Positions 17,178 through 25,542 of a stretch of 64,000 nucleotides of DNA are shown one piece after another. This stretch comes from Embleya scabrispora (lineage in GTDB: Bacteria > Actinomycetota > Actinomycetes > Streptomycetales > Streptomycetaceae). A program made the position numbers and the translations under genes. Position 1 is the stretch's first letter. Each line of letters begins with the position of its first letter. The stretch spans positions 6,262,001-6,326,000 of the forward strand of contig NZ_MWQN01000001.1 in the NCBI RefSeq assembly GCF_002024165.1, read 5' to 3'. Below the pieces are notes generated by a model that ran no database searches, was not told the origin of the DNA, and saw only the letters and a list, made by a program, of their open reading frames with translations.

Positions 17178-18301
17178 CCGAGACCCATGGAACGGTCGAC
17201 TCCGAGGTGGCGGTACCGCACTACGAGAAGTGGTCGACGGTGCCCCGATATTTGCTCACCCGTACCCAGCACGCCGAACTGGACCTGCCGCGCACCCCCT
17301 CCGGTCGGGTCGCTGCGAGGGTCACAGGGAAGGACTTCAAGGGCAAGCGAGCGACGTTCGATTTGTTCGACGTTCGAGAGTCGACGCCTACCCGCACCGG
17401 GGTGGCGAGGCTCCTGGCCTCCGATCCGGCGCTGTACACCTGCGGCCACTGCGGCGCCCACGACGAACGACCCACGAATGCCCGCCTGTACGGCAGTCCA
17501 CTGCTGTGTTCGACGTGTTTCGACGCCGACAGGATCGCCGTCGCCCAGCAGCGGGCCCGCAATACCCGCGCGGACCAGACGACGTGGGCCCGCAAGGTGT
17601 TGGCAGATCCGTCGGCGGTCTGGGTCCACGTGCACAAGGAACCCCGGGTGCGGGCCGGTGACGGTGGTCCGAGGTGCCCGGTGTGGACGGTGACGGCCGT
17701 CGATGCCACGAGGGCCTGGGTGCTGCGGATGGTTGTGCGCCCGAATGGCGCCCGGGCGGCGAATGCTCCTGCGAGCGCCGTTGACGAGGCCACTGCGGCG
17801 AAGCGGATCGCGCGCAAGTTGGGCGGCCGTCGGATCGTCGCGTGGGACTACGCGCACGCCGAACCCCTGATCCGGTGGGCAAAACAAGGCGGCCGGCCCG
17901 TGGTTCACGACTTTCGCGATGCGCTCCACGATCGCCTTGTTGGGTGGCGCGGTCTTGTCGATCGCAGAGGCCACGTCGTTCACACCTGCGTGTCACCGGG
18001 CCGGGCGGACCGTCTCCTGGTGGCGACCGTCCGCATGGCGGAGATCACCAGCGCCGCCGACGACCACCGGGCCCTCCTCGTCGCCGACCCGGGAGCGACC
18101 GTCGTCGACATCGCCGGCCGCCCCGAAAGCGCCTTGCGGCTGCACGCGATCCTGCGGGCGGTCGGTGTGGTCGTCGGCGACGCCGAGCCCACGCTCGTCG
18201 AGGTACCCGACGCGGGGGGCATGGTCCGCTTGCGGATCCTGTGCCACCGCGACGGTGTGGTTCGTACCGGGCCCCTCGGCGACGCCACTGAGGATGCCTG
18301 A
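17174..18301 (+). CDS. Hypothetical protein with zinc ribbon and degenerate RNase H/DnaQ-like region
   Basis: 375 aa, starting ATG at 17174 and overlapping the upstream stop. Residues 88-120 contain CGHC ... CSTC, a zinc ribbon. The middle (WTVTAVDATRAWVLRMVVRP, then SAVDEATAAKRIARKLGGRR and IVAWDYAHAEPLIRWA) recalls the layout of DnaQ-type 3'-5' exonucleases, but the first D-x-E motif is not intact. It may therefore be an inactive or diverged nuclease fold. No certain family. Confidence 0.5.
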   Translation: MTETHGTVDSEVAVPHYEKWSTVPRYLLTRTQHAELDLPRTPSGRVAARVTGKDFKGKRATFDLFDVRESTPTRTGVARLLASDPALYTCGHCGAHDERPTNARLYGSPLLCSTCFDADRIAVAQQRARNTRADQTTWARKVLADPSAVWVHVHKEPRVRAGDGGPRCPVWTVTAVDATRAWVLRMVVRPNGARAANAPASAVDEATAAKRIARKLGGRRIVAWDYAHAEPLIRWAKQGGRPVVHDFRDALHDRLVGWRGLVDRRGHVVHTCVSPGRADRLLVATVRMAEITSAADDHRALLVADPGATVVDIAGRPESALRLHAILRAVGVVVGDAEPTLVEVPDAGGMVRLRILCHRDGVVRTGPLGDATEDA

Positions 18302-18570
18302 TGGCCCGCACACCCGACGGCCGCCTCCGCACGCCCACCCCGGCGGAACTCAACCTCACCGACGTCGTGTCCGACGCCATCGCACGTGTCGCCGACGACC
18401 CCGACCACGAGGGCGACCCGTTCTGGCTCGCCGTCGCCGCCGTCTCCGCAGTCGTCGACCAGGGGTGGACACCCCCGCCGCCTGGATGGATCCCGCCCGC
18501 CAGGCCCGACATGCGCGGGCAGGGCGACCTGCTGACCGCCCCCACGCCCACCACCGGGAGCACACCGTGA
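18301..18570 (+). CDS. Hypothetical protein (89 aa)
   Basis: The ATG shares its first base with the upstream stop. A helical N-terminal half (LTDVVSDAIARVADDPDHEG, then a WLAVAAVSAVVDQG helix) is followed by a Pro-rich tail. It overlaps the next GTG by 4 bases. Function unknown. Confidence 0.55.
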   Translation: MARTPDGRLRTPTPAELNLTDVVSDAIARVADDPDHEGDPFWLAVAAVSAVVDQGWTPPPPGWIPPARPDMRGQGDLLTAPTPTTGSTP

Positions 18571-19358
18571 CCGACCAGCCGTACACCCAGGAGGACCTCC
18601 TCGCCGAGGCCACACGCCGGCGCCGCGACCGCACCACCTGGGACCTCGTCGACACCGTCATCCCCAGCACCGGCCTGTCCTGGGCGCACCTGTGCACGAA
18701 GGACTACTCGATCGCCGACGAGGAGATCCGCCGCCTCGTCCGGGGCGCCCCCGACCTGTCCGAGTGGGCGGTCGCCATGGGCGGCGACGGACTCCAGCCG
18801 TCCACCCACACGCTCAGCCTCCTCGGCGACGGCAAACACCCCTTTGGGCGGCTCCACTTCGCGTTCGAGGCGGACATGCCCGAGGACGCCCGCCGGGCCC
18901 TGATCGTTCTCGTCGGCGAAGCCCTCCAGGATGCCCTCGCCCAGAGGGTCCCGACCCGACTCACCACACACGGCCGCAGCCCGGCCGACAACCTGACGGA
19001 GCCCCAGCCGATGCCCGACCCCGAGCCTCCTGCCGACACCATCCGCCGGGCCGCCGACCTCATGCGCACCCGGGCTGCCGCAGCAACCCGCGGACCCTGG
19101 CTGTCCATGGATGGCGGCGACCGTCTCGTTCACGACCCCGGCCACGACTACGACCCGCCGGAGTACGTCGTCGACGAGCCGATGTCCTCGGCGGCGAATG
19201 CGGAGCACATTGCCGCGCTGCACCCGCTCGTCGCGGTCGCCATGGCGAACGTCCTGGAGCAGTTGGCCCGCAGCATCGACGAGTGCGACTTCTACGGCAC
19301 GCCCGCTTCGGCGCTCGCCCTCGAGCTGGCGTACACCTACCTGGGGAGGGAGGCGTGA
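18567..19358 (+). CDS. Two-domain hypothetical protein (263 aa)
   Basis: GTG start coupled to the upstream gene. Residues 1-130 are homologous to the 136-aa protein from 12854 (shared RLHFAFEADMPEDAR-type segment). Residues 150-263 resemble actinobacterial DUF6221-like proteins (AADLMRTRAAAATRGPWLSM, then AEHIAALHPLVAVAMANVLE). It appears to be a fusion of two element-specific domains; no function known. Confidence 0.6.
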   Translation: MTDQPYTQEDLLAEATRRRRDRTTWDLVDTVIPSTGLSWAHLCTKDYSIADEEIRRLVRGAPDLSEWAVAMGGDGLQPSTHTLSLLGDGKHPFGRLHFAFEADMPEDARRALIVLVGEALQDALAQRVPTRLTTHGRSPADNLTEPQPMPDPEPPADTIRRAADLMRTRAAAATRGPWLSMDGGDRLVHDPGHDYDPPEYVVDEPMSSAANAEHIAALHPLVAVAMANVLEQLARSIDECDFYGTPASALALELAYTYLGREA

Positions 19359-19675
19359 CCGAACCCACTGCGGCGCCGATTGACCCGGGCGCGCTCCGGG
19401 CCGCCATCGACACCCTCAACGGTCCCTGCCGCACGAAGACCGATCTCGACGCCTCAGTGGCCGCCATCGACGTGCTCGACGGCGCCATGCCCACCGTCCT
19501 CGACCTGGTCGACCGGCTCACGGCCGAACGGGACCAGAAGGCCGCCGCTCTCGCCCGGGTTCTCGCCGAGTACGACGCGAGCTGGGCCGCAGCCGACTGC
19601 TACGGCGACGGTGACGTCGCGACCCGTGACCTCGTTGCCCGCATCCGCGCCGCCATCGAGGAGCCGACCCAGTGA
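19355..19675 (+). CDS. Helical hypothetical protein (106 aa)
   Basis: GTG coupled start. The sequence is predicted all-helical (DLVDRLTAERDQKAAALARV), typical of small coiled-coil proteins in this operon. Function unknown. Confidence 0.5.
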   Translation: MTEPTAAPIDPGALRAAIDTLNGPCRTKTDLDASVAAIDVLDGAMPTVLDLVDRLTAERDQKAAALARVLAEYDASWAAADCYGDGDVATRDLVARIRAAIEEPTQ

Positions 19676-19920
19676 CCGACCGCATCGACGTGTACGACGG
19701 CCTGCTGAACGCCGGCTGGACCGAGAACTCCGAGGGCCACCTGCGCTTCGGCCGGGCCCTGTGGAGCCTGCTCGACGACGACGGCGAGTGCACGGTCGCG
19801 GTCGGCGGCGCCGCCCACGCCCCGGGGTGGAGTGTGTGGTTCCCGGCCGAGGTGCCCGACGCGATCGTTCTGGGAGTGGCCCGGGCTGCGATCGAACTGG
19901 CCAAGGCGGCGGGCCGATGA
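19672..19920 (+). CDS. Hypothetical protein (82 aa)
   Basis: GTG start coupled to the upstream stop. A compact mixed alpha/beta sequence, with alternating hydrophobic strands around GWSVWFPAEVPDAIVLGVAR and no Cys or transmembrane motif. It resembles other small proteins of actinobacterial mobile elements; function unknown. Confidence 0.5.
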   Translation: MTDRIDVYDGLLNAGWTENSEGHLRFGRALWSLLDDDGECTVAVGGAAHAPGWSVWFPAEVPDAIVLGVARAAIELAKAAGR

Positions 19921-21170
19921 CCGACCAGCCGAGCACCGAGCCGCTCGACCTCGACGCGATCCGGGCCGACCTGGCCGTCGTGACCTCGCGGATCCAACCG
20001 GACGGGATCGTCGAGTGGTTCGCAGCGAAAGCCCGCCTCGCGACCCACGTGTCCGCGCTGCTGGCCGCACTCGCCGACGCCGAACGGCGCGTCGCCCTCG
20101 CACAGCGCATCGCCCACCGCGACGACTACGACCTCGACGTCGACCTACCCGGCGTGATCGGCGACGGCCTGTGCGGGATCGACTGGGACGGCGACGACCA
20201 CCCGCCGCAGTGGCTGGTCGATCGGGTCGTCGGGATCGTCCGGCCGCACCTGGCTCGGGCGACGGAGCGAGCCGAGTGGCGGGGGCTGGCGTGGCGGTCG
20301 GCCCGGGAGCGGGCCGTGCGGCTGCGGGCGGGGCTCGCCGAGGCCCGCGACGCCATGGACGAGGCGAGCAGCGCTCTGCTCCGCGCGGACGCGGTGGTCC
20401 TCGACGCGCGGGCCTGCATGCAGCGGCGGGCGGCCGACGAGGTGGATGCGCGGGCCGAGGGCCGGCAACTCCGGGCCGCACTCGCCGAGCGGGACGCCGA
20501 GATCGAGCGCCTGCGCACCACCGCCGTCGTGATCGGCCCCGGCCTGGGCGCCCTGACGGCGGACCTCGCCGGACGCGTGGCGGCGGAGATCGGACGCCGA
20601 GACGAGGCGGACGCGGATCCCGGGCGTGGGATGCCCACGCGGGGCGACTGGCGGCTGGCGCGGGACCGGACCCGGGCGGCCGAGCATGCGGCCGAGCGGC
20701 TGGAGGCCGAGCGGGACGAGGCGTGGGCCGACGCTGCCCGGCTGCGGTCGGCGTGGCGGTCCGCCTGGCGGGGCCGGCACGAGCTGCGGGCCGAGCACCG
20801 CGACGCCGTGGCCGTGGCCCGGTGGGCAGTCGCCGAGAACTACGCGCTCAAGCGCGCCGTGGGCTGGATGCGCGTCACCGACAAGCTCCCGGCCGCCGAG
20901 CCGCCGCTGTACCCGCCGATCGTCGAGTGGGTCGTCCAGGCCCACGAGCCGTGGAGCCGGTATGCAGCGGCGGACGGCTGGGTCAAGGACGGGGCGCCCT
21001 ATGCCACCCGGGAGGAAGCCCACGCTCGGGCTACCCGGTGGCGTGCGCGCCCGGGTTCACCGGCGGTGCGGGTGCTCCGGGTGGAGTCGACGCACTGGCT
21101 CGATGGCCCACGCGCCCCCGAGAGCCCCGCAGACGCGCCCGACCCGTCCAACGACTCATGCCCGACATGA
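19917..21170 (+). CDS. Large coiled-coil hypothetical protein (417 aa)
   Basis: ATG coupled start. Residues about 110-320 are a long Ala/Arg/Glu/Leu-rich coiled coil. The last 80 residues hold a globular segment with several Trp (YPPIVEWVVQAHEPWSRYAA, then TRWRARPGSPAVRVLRVEST). G/C-rich codons (many CGG and GCC) agree with the neighbours. It may be structural or scaffold-like; no family. Confidence 0.55.
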   Translation: MTDQPSTEPLDLDAIRADLAVVTSRIQPDGIVEWFAAKARLATHVSALLAALADAERRVALAQRIAHRDDYDLDVDLPGVIGDGLCGIDWDGDDHPPQWLVDRVVGIVRPHLARATERAEWRGLAWRSARERAVRLRAGLAEARDAMDEASSALLRADAVVLDARACMQRRAADEVDARAEGRQLRAALAERDAEIERLRTTAVVIGPGLGALTADLAGRVAAEIGRRDEADADPGRGMPTRGDWRLARDRTRAAEHAAERLEAERDEAWADAARLRSAWRSAWRGRHELRAEHRDAVAVARWAVAENYALKRAVGWMRVTDKLPAAEPPLYPPIVEWVVQAHEPWSRYAAADGWVKDGAPYATREEAHARATRWRARPGSPAVRVLRVESTHWLDGPRAPESPADAPDPSNDSCPT

Positions 21171-21195
21171 AAACCACACGGACCGGAGGAACTGC

Positions 21196-21429
21196 ATGCC
21201 GAAGTACACGCTCCACCTCACGACTTGGGCCTCGACCTCAATCGACTTCGAGACCGACCTCACCGACCCGGCCGAGATCGAGGCTGCCTTCTGGGAGTCC
21301 AACCCGGACACGCCCAGCATCTGCGCGCAGTGCTCCGGCTGGGGGCGCGACACCAATCTCGAACTCGGCGACGAGTGGGAGATCGCCACGAATGACGACG
21401 TTCCGCTGATCGAGCCGGCGGACTCCTGA
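21196..21429 (+). CDS. Hypothetical protein (77 aa)
   Basis: ATG preceded by CGGAGGAACTGC, a good SD. Acidic, with a CxxC pair (SICAQCSGWGRD) in the middle. Stand-alone small gene with a hairpin just downstream. Function unknown. Confidence 0.55.
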   Translation: MPKYTLHLTTWASTSIDFETDLTDPAEIEAAFWESNPDTPSICAQCSGWGRDTNLELGDEWEIATNDDVPLIEPADS

Positions 21430-21444
21430 GCCGACGACAGGACC

Positions 21445-21477
21445 CAGCGGGCGGCGGAGGACGCCCGGCGCCCGCTG
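21445..21477. terminator. GC hairpin downstream of the 21196 gene
   Basis: Nine-base arms CAGCGGGCG and CGCCCGCTG are perfectly complementary around a 15-base loop. There is no U-tract, as is common for high-GC actinobacterial stem-loops. It may terminate or stabilise the upstream mRNA. Confidence 0.35.
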
Positions 21478-21548
21478 AGCCCGCAGACGGGCACACAGCC
21501 ACACGCACGGGCCAACCACGGCCCGGCCGACGACAGGAGACAGCACCG

Positions 21549-21779
21549 ATGACCGAGACCTGCGAGACCTGCACCAACCCCGAGATCTGCGAGCACTGCG
21601 ACGGCGATGGAGCACCAGGGTGCTCCTGCGAGGGGGGCTACATCGTCCCGACCCACTGCTGCGACTGCGGCCAGAACGAATACCAATGCGTCTGCTGCCC
21701 CGGGCGGCACCCCGACGTCGGCACCTGCGACTGCGCGCTGACCGTCACCCGCGCCGACGGCACCACGTTCATCGTCTGA
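21549..21779 (+). CDS. Cys-rich zinc-binding-like protein (76 aa)
   Basis: SD in GACAGGAGACAGC before the ATG. Fourteen Cys within about 60 residues are arranged as CETC, CEHC, CSC, CCDC, CVCC and CDC. This DnaJ-like zinc-finger spacing suggests a metal-bound fold. The flanking leader sequence (CCGACAGGAGAC-type) is repeated before the next gene, so this looks like a cassette array. Confidence 0.6.
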   Translation: MTETCETCTNPEICEHCDGDGAPGCSCEGGYIVPTHCCDCGQNEYQCVCCPGRHPDVGTCDCALTVTRADGTTFIV

Positions 21780-21788
21780 CCTGCGCAG

Positions 21789-21813
21789 CCCGCCCCGCTG
21801 AACTCGGGGCGGG
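21789..21813. terminator. GC hairpin between small cassettes
   Basis: CCCGCCCCG and CGGGGCGGG are perfectly complementary with a 7-base loop, directly after the Cys-rich gene. Likely terminator or mRNA stabiliser; no U-tract. Confidence 0.4.
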
Positions 21814-21858
21814 CCCGCACAGACCCTACCCACCAGCAGCCGACAGGAGACGCCACCG

Positions 21859-22062
21859 ATGACCACACCCACCACCGCCGGCCAGTGGAACGCGCTCCAC
21901 CCCGTCGGCACACCCGTCCACGCCTGGCCCGGATGCCGCGACGCCGAGCCCATGACCACCCGCACCCGCACGCCCGCCTGGACCCTCGGGCACGGCGCCC
22001 CCGTCGTCTCCGTCGAGGGCTACCCGGGCGGCATCAGCCTCACCCACATCGAACCCGCCTGA
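21859..22062 (+). CDS. Hypothetical protein (67 aa)
   Basis: ATG preceded by the GACAGGAGAC leader. The sequence (HPVGTPVHAWPGCRDAEPMT followed by WTLGHGAPVVSVEGYPGGIS) resembles small actinobacterial beta-barrel-like proteins with a conserved WNxxHPVGTPV start. Function unknown. Confidence 0.6.
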   Translation: MTTPTTAGQWNALHPVGTPVHAWPGCRDAEPMTTRTRTPAWTLGHGAPVVSVEGYPGGISLTHIEPA

Positions 22063-22101
22063 CCTGCGCAGACCGTACCCACCAGCACGAAGGAGGCCCT
22101 C

Positions 22102-22416
22102 ATGGGCTGGAGTTCAGCAGGCCACATCTTCGACCCCGTCGCCCGCGCGCTCATCGACACCGGAGTCGACGGACCCACCAAACGCAAAGTCCTCGGCGAC
22201 CTGATCAAGAGGCTCCAGGACGGCGACTGGGACACCGAGGACGAATCGCTCGAGCAGTTCCTCGACGACCCCGACGTCGTCGCCGCGTTCGCCGACCACG
22301 GCATCCGCATGCAGGTCGACCCGGAAGCCGAACTCGCCGCCGCACGGGCCGAGATTGACGAGCTGCGCGGCCGCGTCGCCGAGCTGGAGCACCAGCTCGC
22401 CACCCGCGGCACCTGA
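22102..22416 (+). CDS. Hypothetical protein (104 aa)
   Basis: ATG with GAAGGAGG upstream (SD). The N-terminus (MGWSSAGHIFDPVARALIDT) and a coiled C-terminus resemble a small protein family frequent in Streptomyces plasmids and phages. Acidic; function unknown. Confidence 0.55.
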   Translation: MGWSSAGHIFDPVARALIDTGVDGPTKRKVLGDLIKRLQDGDWDTEDESLEQFLDDPDVVAAFADHGIRMQVDPEAELAAARAEIDELRGRVAELEHQLATRGT

Positions 22417-22427
22417 CCCAACCACCC

Positions 22428-22450
22428 GGCCGGGGCCACGCGCCCCGGCC
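22428..22450. terminator. GC hairpin after the 22102 gene
   Basis: GGCCGGGGC and GCCCCGGCC are perfectly complementary (9 bp) with a 5-base loop, in the 52-base gap before the next gene. It acts either as a terminator or an mRNA stabiliser. Confidence 0.4.
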
Positions 22451-22468
22451 CCACCACCGGAGACCACC

Positions 22469-22702
22469 ATGACCCGCCGCGAGTACACCGTCCGCACGGT
22501 CGAGCACGCCATCGACGCCCGGCCACCCTGGGGCGCGACGTTCAGCGAAATCAGCAAGGCCCTTCGGTCCATCGAGACCGAATACCGCCAACTGCACGGC
22601 CTGACCGCCGACGCGTCCATCCCCGACGACGCCCTCACGATGTTCCCCGGCGACGACGAGCTGATCATCCGTTTCACGATCAAGGAGGCGGCGACGCGAT
22701 GA
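22469..22702 (+). CDS. Hypothetical protein (77 aa)
   Basis: ATG with an AGACCACC leader. A compact sequence with amphipathic helix TFSEISKALRSIETEYRQLH and a C-terminal beta strand ELIIRFTIKEA. It overlaps the next ATG by 4 bases. Function unknown. Confidence 0.55.
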   Translation: MTRREYTVRTVEHAIDARPPWGATFSEISKALRSIETEYRQLHGLTADASIPDDALTMFPGDDELIIRFTIKEAATR

Positions 22703-23013
22703 CCGAGCCCACCGTCCGCACCACCCGCCACGAGGTGTCGCTCCTGCCCGAAGGCGACATCAACGCCTACGCGTTCGCCGTCGAGGTCACCCGCAACCGA
22801 CGCGGGACCTGGTCCGTGCTGAACGGCGGCCACTGTCTCGCGGACGGCGCCCCCGGTCACCCGGACGGAGGCCGCTGCCACATCGACCACCGCTACGACG
22901 AAGACACCGCCATCGAACTCGCCAAACGCATCGCGCCGCACGTCACCGTCATGGGGCTCACCGTCGCCGAGGCACTCGCCCGCGGCCAGGCCGAGGAGGC
23001 CGACCCGATATGA
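22699..23013 (+). CDS. Hypothetical protein (104 aa)
   Basis: ATG coupled to the upstream stop. A beta-rich N-terminal part (HEVSLLPEGDINAYAFAVEV) is followed by a CxxxxxHxxxxxDxxH-like stretch around residue 50-60, which might bind metal. Function unknown. Confidence 0.5.
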   Translation: MTEPTVRTTRHEVSLLPEGDINAYAFAVEVTRNRRGTWSVLNGGHCLADGAPGHPDGGRCHIDHRYDEDTAIELAKRIAPHVTVMGLTVAEALARGQAEEADPI

Positions 23014-23573
23014 CCGAGCCCACCACCGACCCGTCACCCCGCGCCTGCCCCTGCGCCATCGGGTGCTGCCCCATTCACACCCAGGCCGCACCCGTCGTCC
23101 ACGAGCCCACCTGCATCTGCCCTCTCGACATGGCGAATTGCCCGGTCCACACGCGGTCCGCGTCCGTGACTTTCGCAATCACACCCGAGCACATGCCCAT
23201 GATCCGGCTCCTCCTCGGGCGGCACACCGCCGACACGATCACCGACGACGCGCTCGACGCCCTGTACGCCGAGCGCGACCAACTCGCCGCCGCCGTGCAG
23301 CGCGTGCGGGACCTCGTCGCCGACATGCGGACCTGGCACACCCCCCGCGACATCGGCGTCAACTACGCCGACCGCATCCGGGCGGCACTCGACACCGACA
23401 GGCCGCTCGACCAACTGCGTCCGGACCCCCGGTTCAGCGGCGCGATCGGCCTGTTCGGCGCGATCAACGTTCCGATGCCGATGACCGCCGAGGAGTACGC
23501 CGGGATCGACGCGATGACGAAACGCCTCGCCCAGAAGGCGTGGGACGCCCTCGACAACCAGGAGCCGAAGTGA
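23010..23573 (+). CDS. Hypothetical protein with N-terminal Cys motifs (187 aa)
   Basis: The start codon overlaps the upstream stop. The first 45 residues carry CPCAIGCCPIH and CICPLDMANCPVH, two similar Cys/His clusters. The rest is helical. Possibly a zinc-binding adaptor; function unknown. Confidence 0.55.
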   Translation: MTEPTTDPSPRACPCAIGCCPIHTQAAPVVHEPTCICPLDMANCPVHTRSASVTFAITPEHMPMIRLLLGRHTADTITDDALDALYAERDQLAAAVQRVRDLVADMRTWHTPRDIGVNYADRIRAALDTDRPLDQLRPDPRFSGAIGLFGAINVPMPMTAEEYAGIDAMTKRLAQKAWDALDNQEPK

Positions 23574-23905
23574 CCACCCAGGACCGACGGAACGCCATCG
23601 ACAGCCTCGACGTTGCACAACGACTGATCCACGAAGTTCCCGACCGGCCCATCCCCAGCGACCAAGCCACCGCCTTGTTCACCCGGGTCCAGGCATTCAT
23701 CCAGGCCGCCGCCGTGCACGCTCTCCTGGACATCGCCGACTCCATCCGCGAGACCTACGCCCGAGCCGCCACCCCGGCCCCGCAAGCGACTGGCGGCCTC
23801 ACCTGCGTCCACTGCGGTGCCGACTGCTCCTGCGGCTGGACCACGGACGACACCCCCAGGTTCGCGTGCCACCCGTCCTGCCCGCTGCCGCCCGCAGTGC
23901 CCTGA
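23570..23905 (+). CDS. Hypothetical protein with C-terminal Cys motif (111 aa)
   Basis: GTG coupled start. The N-terminus is helical; the C-terminus contains CVHCGADCSCGW and CHPSCPLPP, likely zinc-binding. Last gene of this small-gene run. Confidence 0.55.
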   Translation: MTTQDRRNAIDSLDVAQRLIHEVPDRPIPSDQATALFTRVQAFIQAAAVHALLDIADSIRETYARAATPAPQATGGLTCVHCGADCSCGWTTDDTPRFACHPSCPLPPAVP

Positions 23906-23913
23906 CGCGCCGA

Positions 23914-23953
23914 GGGCCCGCGCTCGACCAGGGGAGTCCGGGAGCACGGGCCC
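23914..23953. terminator. Inverted repeat after the small-gene run
   Basis: GGGCCCG and CGGGCCC pair over a loop of about 26 bases, immediately downstream of the stop at 23905. The stretch 23954-24071 that follows holds no gene but is relatively AT-rich (around ATAGATAGATCATTTC) and could contain the promoter of the next gene. Confidence 0.3.
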
Positions 23954-24071
23954 ATCGCCGGCCAGGGGGTGGGCCGGATCAGGGACGCTACGCCCGACCT
24001 GCGACAACCTCCATAGATAGATCATTTCGAGACCGGAACGAAACCGGACAGACATTACCCAGGAGGCGCCA

Positions 24072-24296
24072 ATGCCGCCACTCCGCTACGGCTACACCGG
24101 CCTCGCGCCCTACAGCACGGACATCCCGCCATGTCCCAAATGCGGCCACACGCACACAGCCACGACCTACCGGACCGTCGGCGACTGCGATCACGAGAAC
24201 ATCGGCACCCTCGTGGGCGACTTCCCCAACGAGCGCTTGTGCCGGAGATGCACGAACTGCGGCTACGGCTGGGACGAGAAAACGCTGGACACCTAA
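24072..24296 (+). CDS. Zinc-ribbon protein (74 aa)
   Basis: ATG preceded by CAGGAGGCGCC (strong SD). Residues 21-65 hold CPKCGHTH ... C ... CRRCTNCGYGWDE, a zinc ribbon ending in the C-x-x-C-G-x-x-W signature. Likely a small nucleic-acid- or protein-binding module. Confidence 0.65.
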   Translation: MPPLRYGYTGLAPYSTDIPPCPKCGHTHTATTYRTVGDCDHENIGTLVGDFPNERLCRRCTNCGYGWDEKTLDT

Positions 24297-24313
24297 CACG
24301 GCGGCGGCCCCGG

Positions 24314-24553
24314 TCACCCGAGGGTCGCACGGTCCCGCCTCACACCCCGGACCGTACCGCCCAGGGAGCGCACCCCCCGCCCCACCACGGCGATCGGCAA
24401 CGAAGTGAAGGCCGTCGTTGGGCCGGCGACCCCCTCCGGACGGGACCGGCGCAGGGCGAGCGAGACGACGACGTTCACGCGCGGATCCACCGTGGGCTTC
24501 GTGTCGGTCGGGTGGCCGAGCCTGACCACAACTCCGGGTTCTAGCCCGGTCAT
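24314..24553 (-). CDS. Possible small leftward gene (79 aa)
   Basis: No rightward gene covers 24297-24578. On the minus strand an ATG at 24553 opens 79 codons with strong G/C third positions and a plausible composition (MTGLEPGVVVRLGHPTDTKP, then RVNVVVSLALRRSRPEGVAG). There is no clear SD, so the call is tentative. It would be divergent from ssb. Confidence 0.35.
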   Translation of the reverse strand: MTGLEPGVVVRLGHPTDTKPTVDPRVNVVVSLALRRSRPEGVAGPTTAFTSLPIAVVGRGVRSLGGTVRGVRRDRATLG

Positions 24554-24578
24554 CGAAATCACAGGGAGGCCATAGGAC

Positions 24579-25135
24579 ATGGCAGGCGAAACCGTCATCA
24601 CCATTGTTGGAAATCTGACCGCCGATGTGGAATTGCGCTTTACCCCCTCCGGTGCGGCCGTCGCGAGCTTCACCGTGGCGTCCACGCCGCGCACGTTCGA
24701 CCGTCAGACGAACGAGTGGAAGGACGGCGAAGCGCTGTTCCTCCGCTGTTCGGCCTGGAAGCAGTTGGCCGAGAACGTGGCGGAATCCCTCCAGCGCGGC
24801 ACGGGCGTCATCGTCCAGGGCCGGCTGAAGCAGCGGTCCTACGAGACCAAAGAGGGCGAGAAGCGCACCGTCGTGGAGCTCGAGGTCGACGAGATCGGCC
24901 CGACCCTGAAGTGGGCGACCGCCAAGGTCACCAAGGCGAGCCGCGGTGGCGGCGGCCAGGGTGGTTACGGCGGCGGTCAGCAGGGCGGCGGCTACGGCGG
25001 TCGTCCCCAGCAGGGCGGTGGCGCACCCGCCGACGACCCGTGGGCAACCCCCGCAGGGGGCGGCCAGCAGCAGGGCGGCGGCGCGGGGGTTGGGGTCCCC
25101 CGCCGGGCGGCTACGCGGACGAACCTCCGTTCTGA
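24579..25135 (+). CDS. ssb: Single-stranded DNA-binding protein, split by apparent -1 frameshift
   Basis: The OB fold starts at [20 protein letters not shown] and runs about 110 residues ([49 protein letters not shown]). A Gly/Gln-rich linker follows. The expected acidic tip (GGYADEPPF, then TGA at 25133-25135) is present but lies one frame off. Shifting -1 in the five-G run at 25085-25089 rejoins the frames. Unshifted, the frame runs on through the next gene out of frame to 25922. Either an indel or programmed slippage. The role is coating ssDNA in replication and recombination. Confidence 0.8.
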
Positions 25136-25197
25136 GCAGGAGTTCCGGAGGGGCGGCGCGCGCCGCCCCTCCTCGATCCGATCGAAGGAGAGCATCG

Positions 25198-25542
25198 GTG
25201 ACCAAGCATCTGGTGTTGGAGAAGAAGGCCCAGCCCGACGAGACCGTGCGTTGCGGTCCGATGGCGCTCACCCCGCACGTTCGGGAGGACTATTGGATGT
25301 TCCGCGTGCGGCTGACTGCCGAGCAGGCGGTCGTCGCGTTCCCGAAGTTCCGTACCGTGGGTATCGGTTTCGCGGTCGAGACCGACTGGAACACGAACCT
25401 CCCGTATACCTGCGACGCCGTGAAGATCTACGAGCACATCGCGCACAACGTGGGGGACGATTCGATCACCCGCGAGGACTGCGTCGCGGCGATCCGCCTG
25501 CTCCAGGACGCCATCGAGGCTGGCGTCGCGGGCGCCGTATGA
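25198..25542 (+). CDS. Hypothetical protein (114 aa)
   Basis: GTG at 25198 with GAAGGAGAGC upstream (strong SD). A beta-rich N-terminal half ([20 protein letters not shown]) with a helical C-terminal half. Located directly after ssb, so a role in DNA metabolism is possible. No family recognised. Confidence 0.65.
   Translation: MTKHLVLEKKAQPDETVRCGPMALTPHVREDYWMFRVRLTAEQAVVAFPKFRTVGIGFAVETDWNTNLPYTCDAVKIYEHIAHNVGDDSITREDCVAAIRLLQDAIEAGVAGAV

Noticed and set aside
24520-24560. T-arm-like CCGGGTTCTAGCCCGG
   Set aside because: The loop lacks the conserved T-loop pattern, and no acceptor or D-arm partner lies nearby; explained as part of the possible leftward gene or chance.
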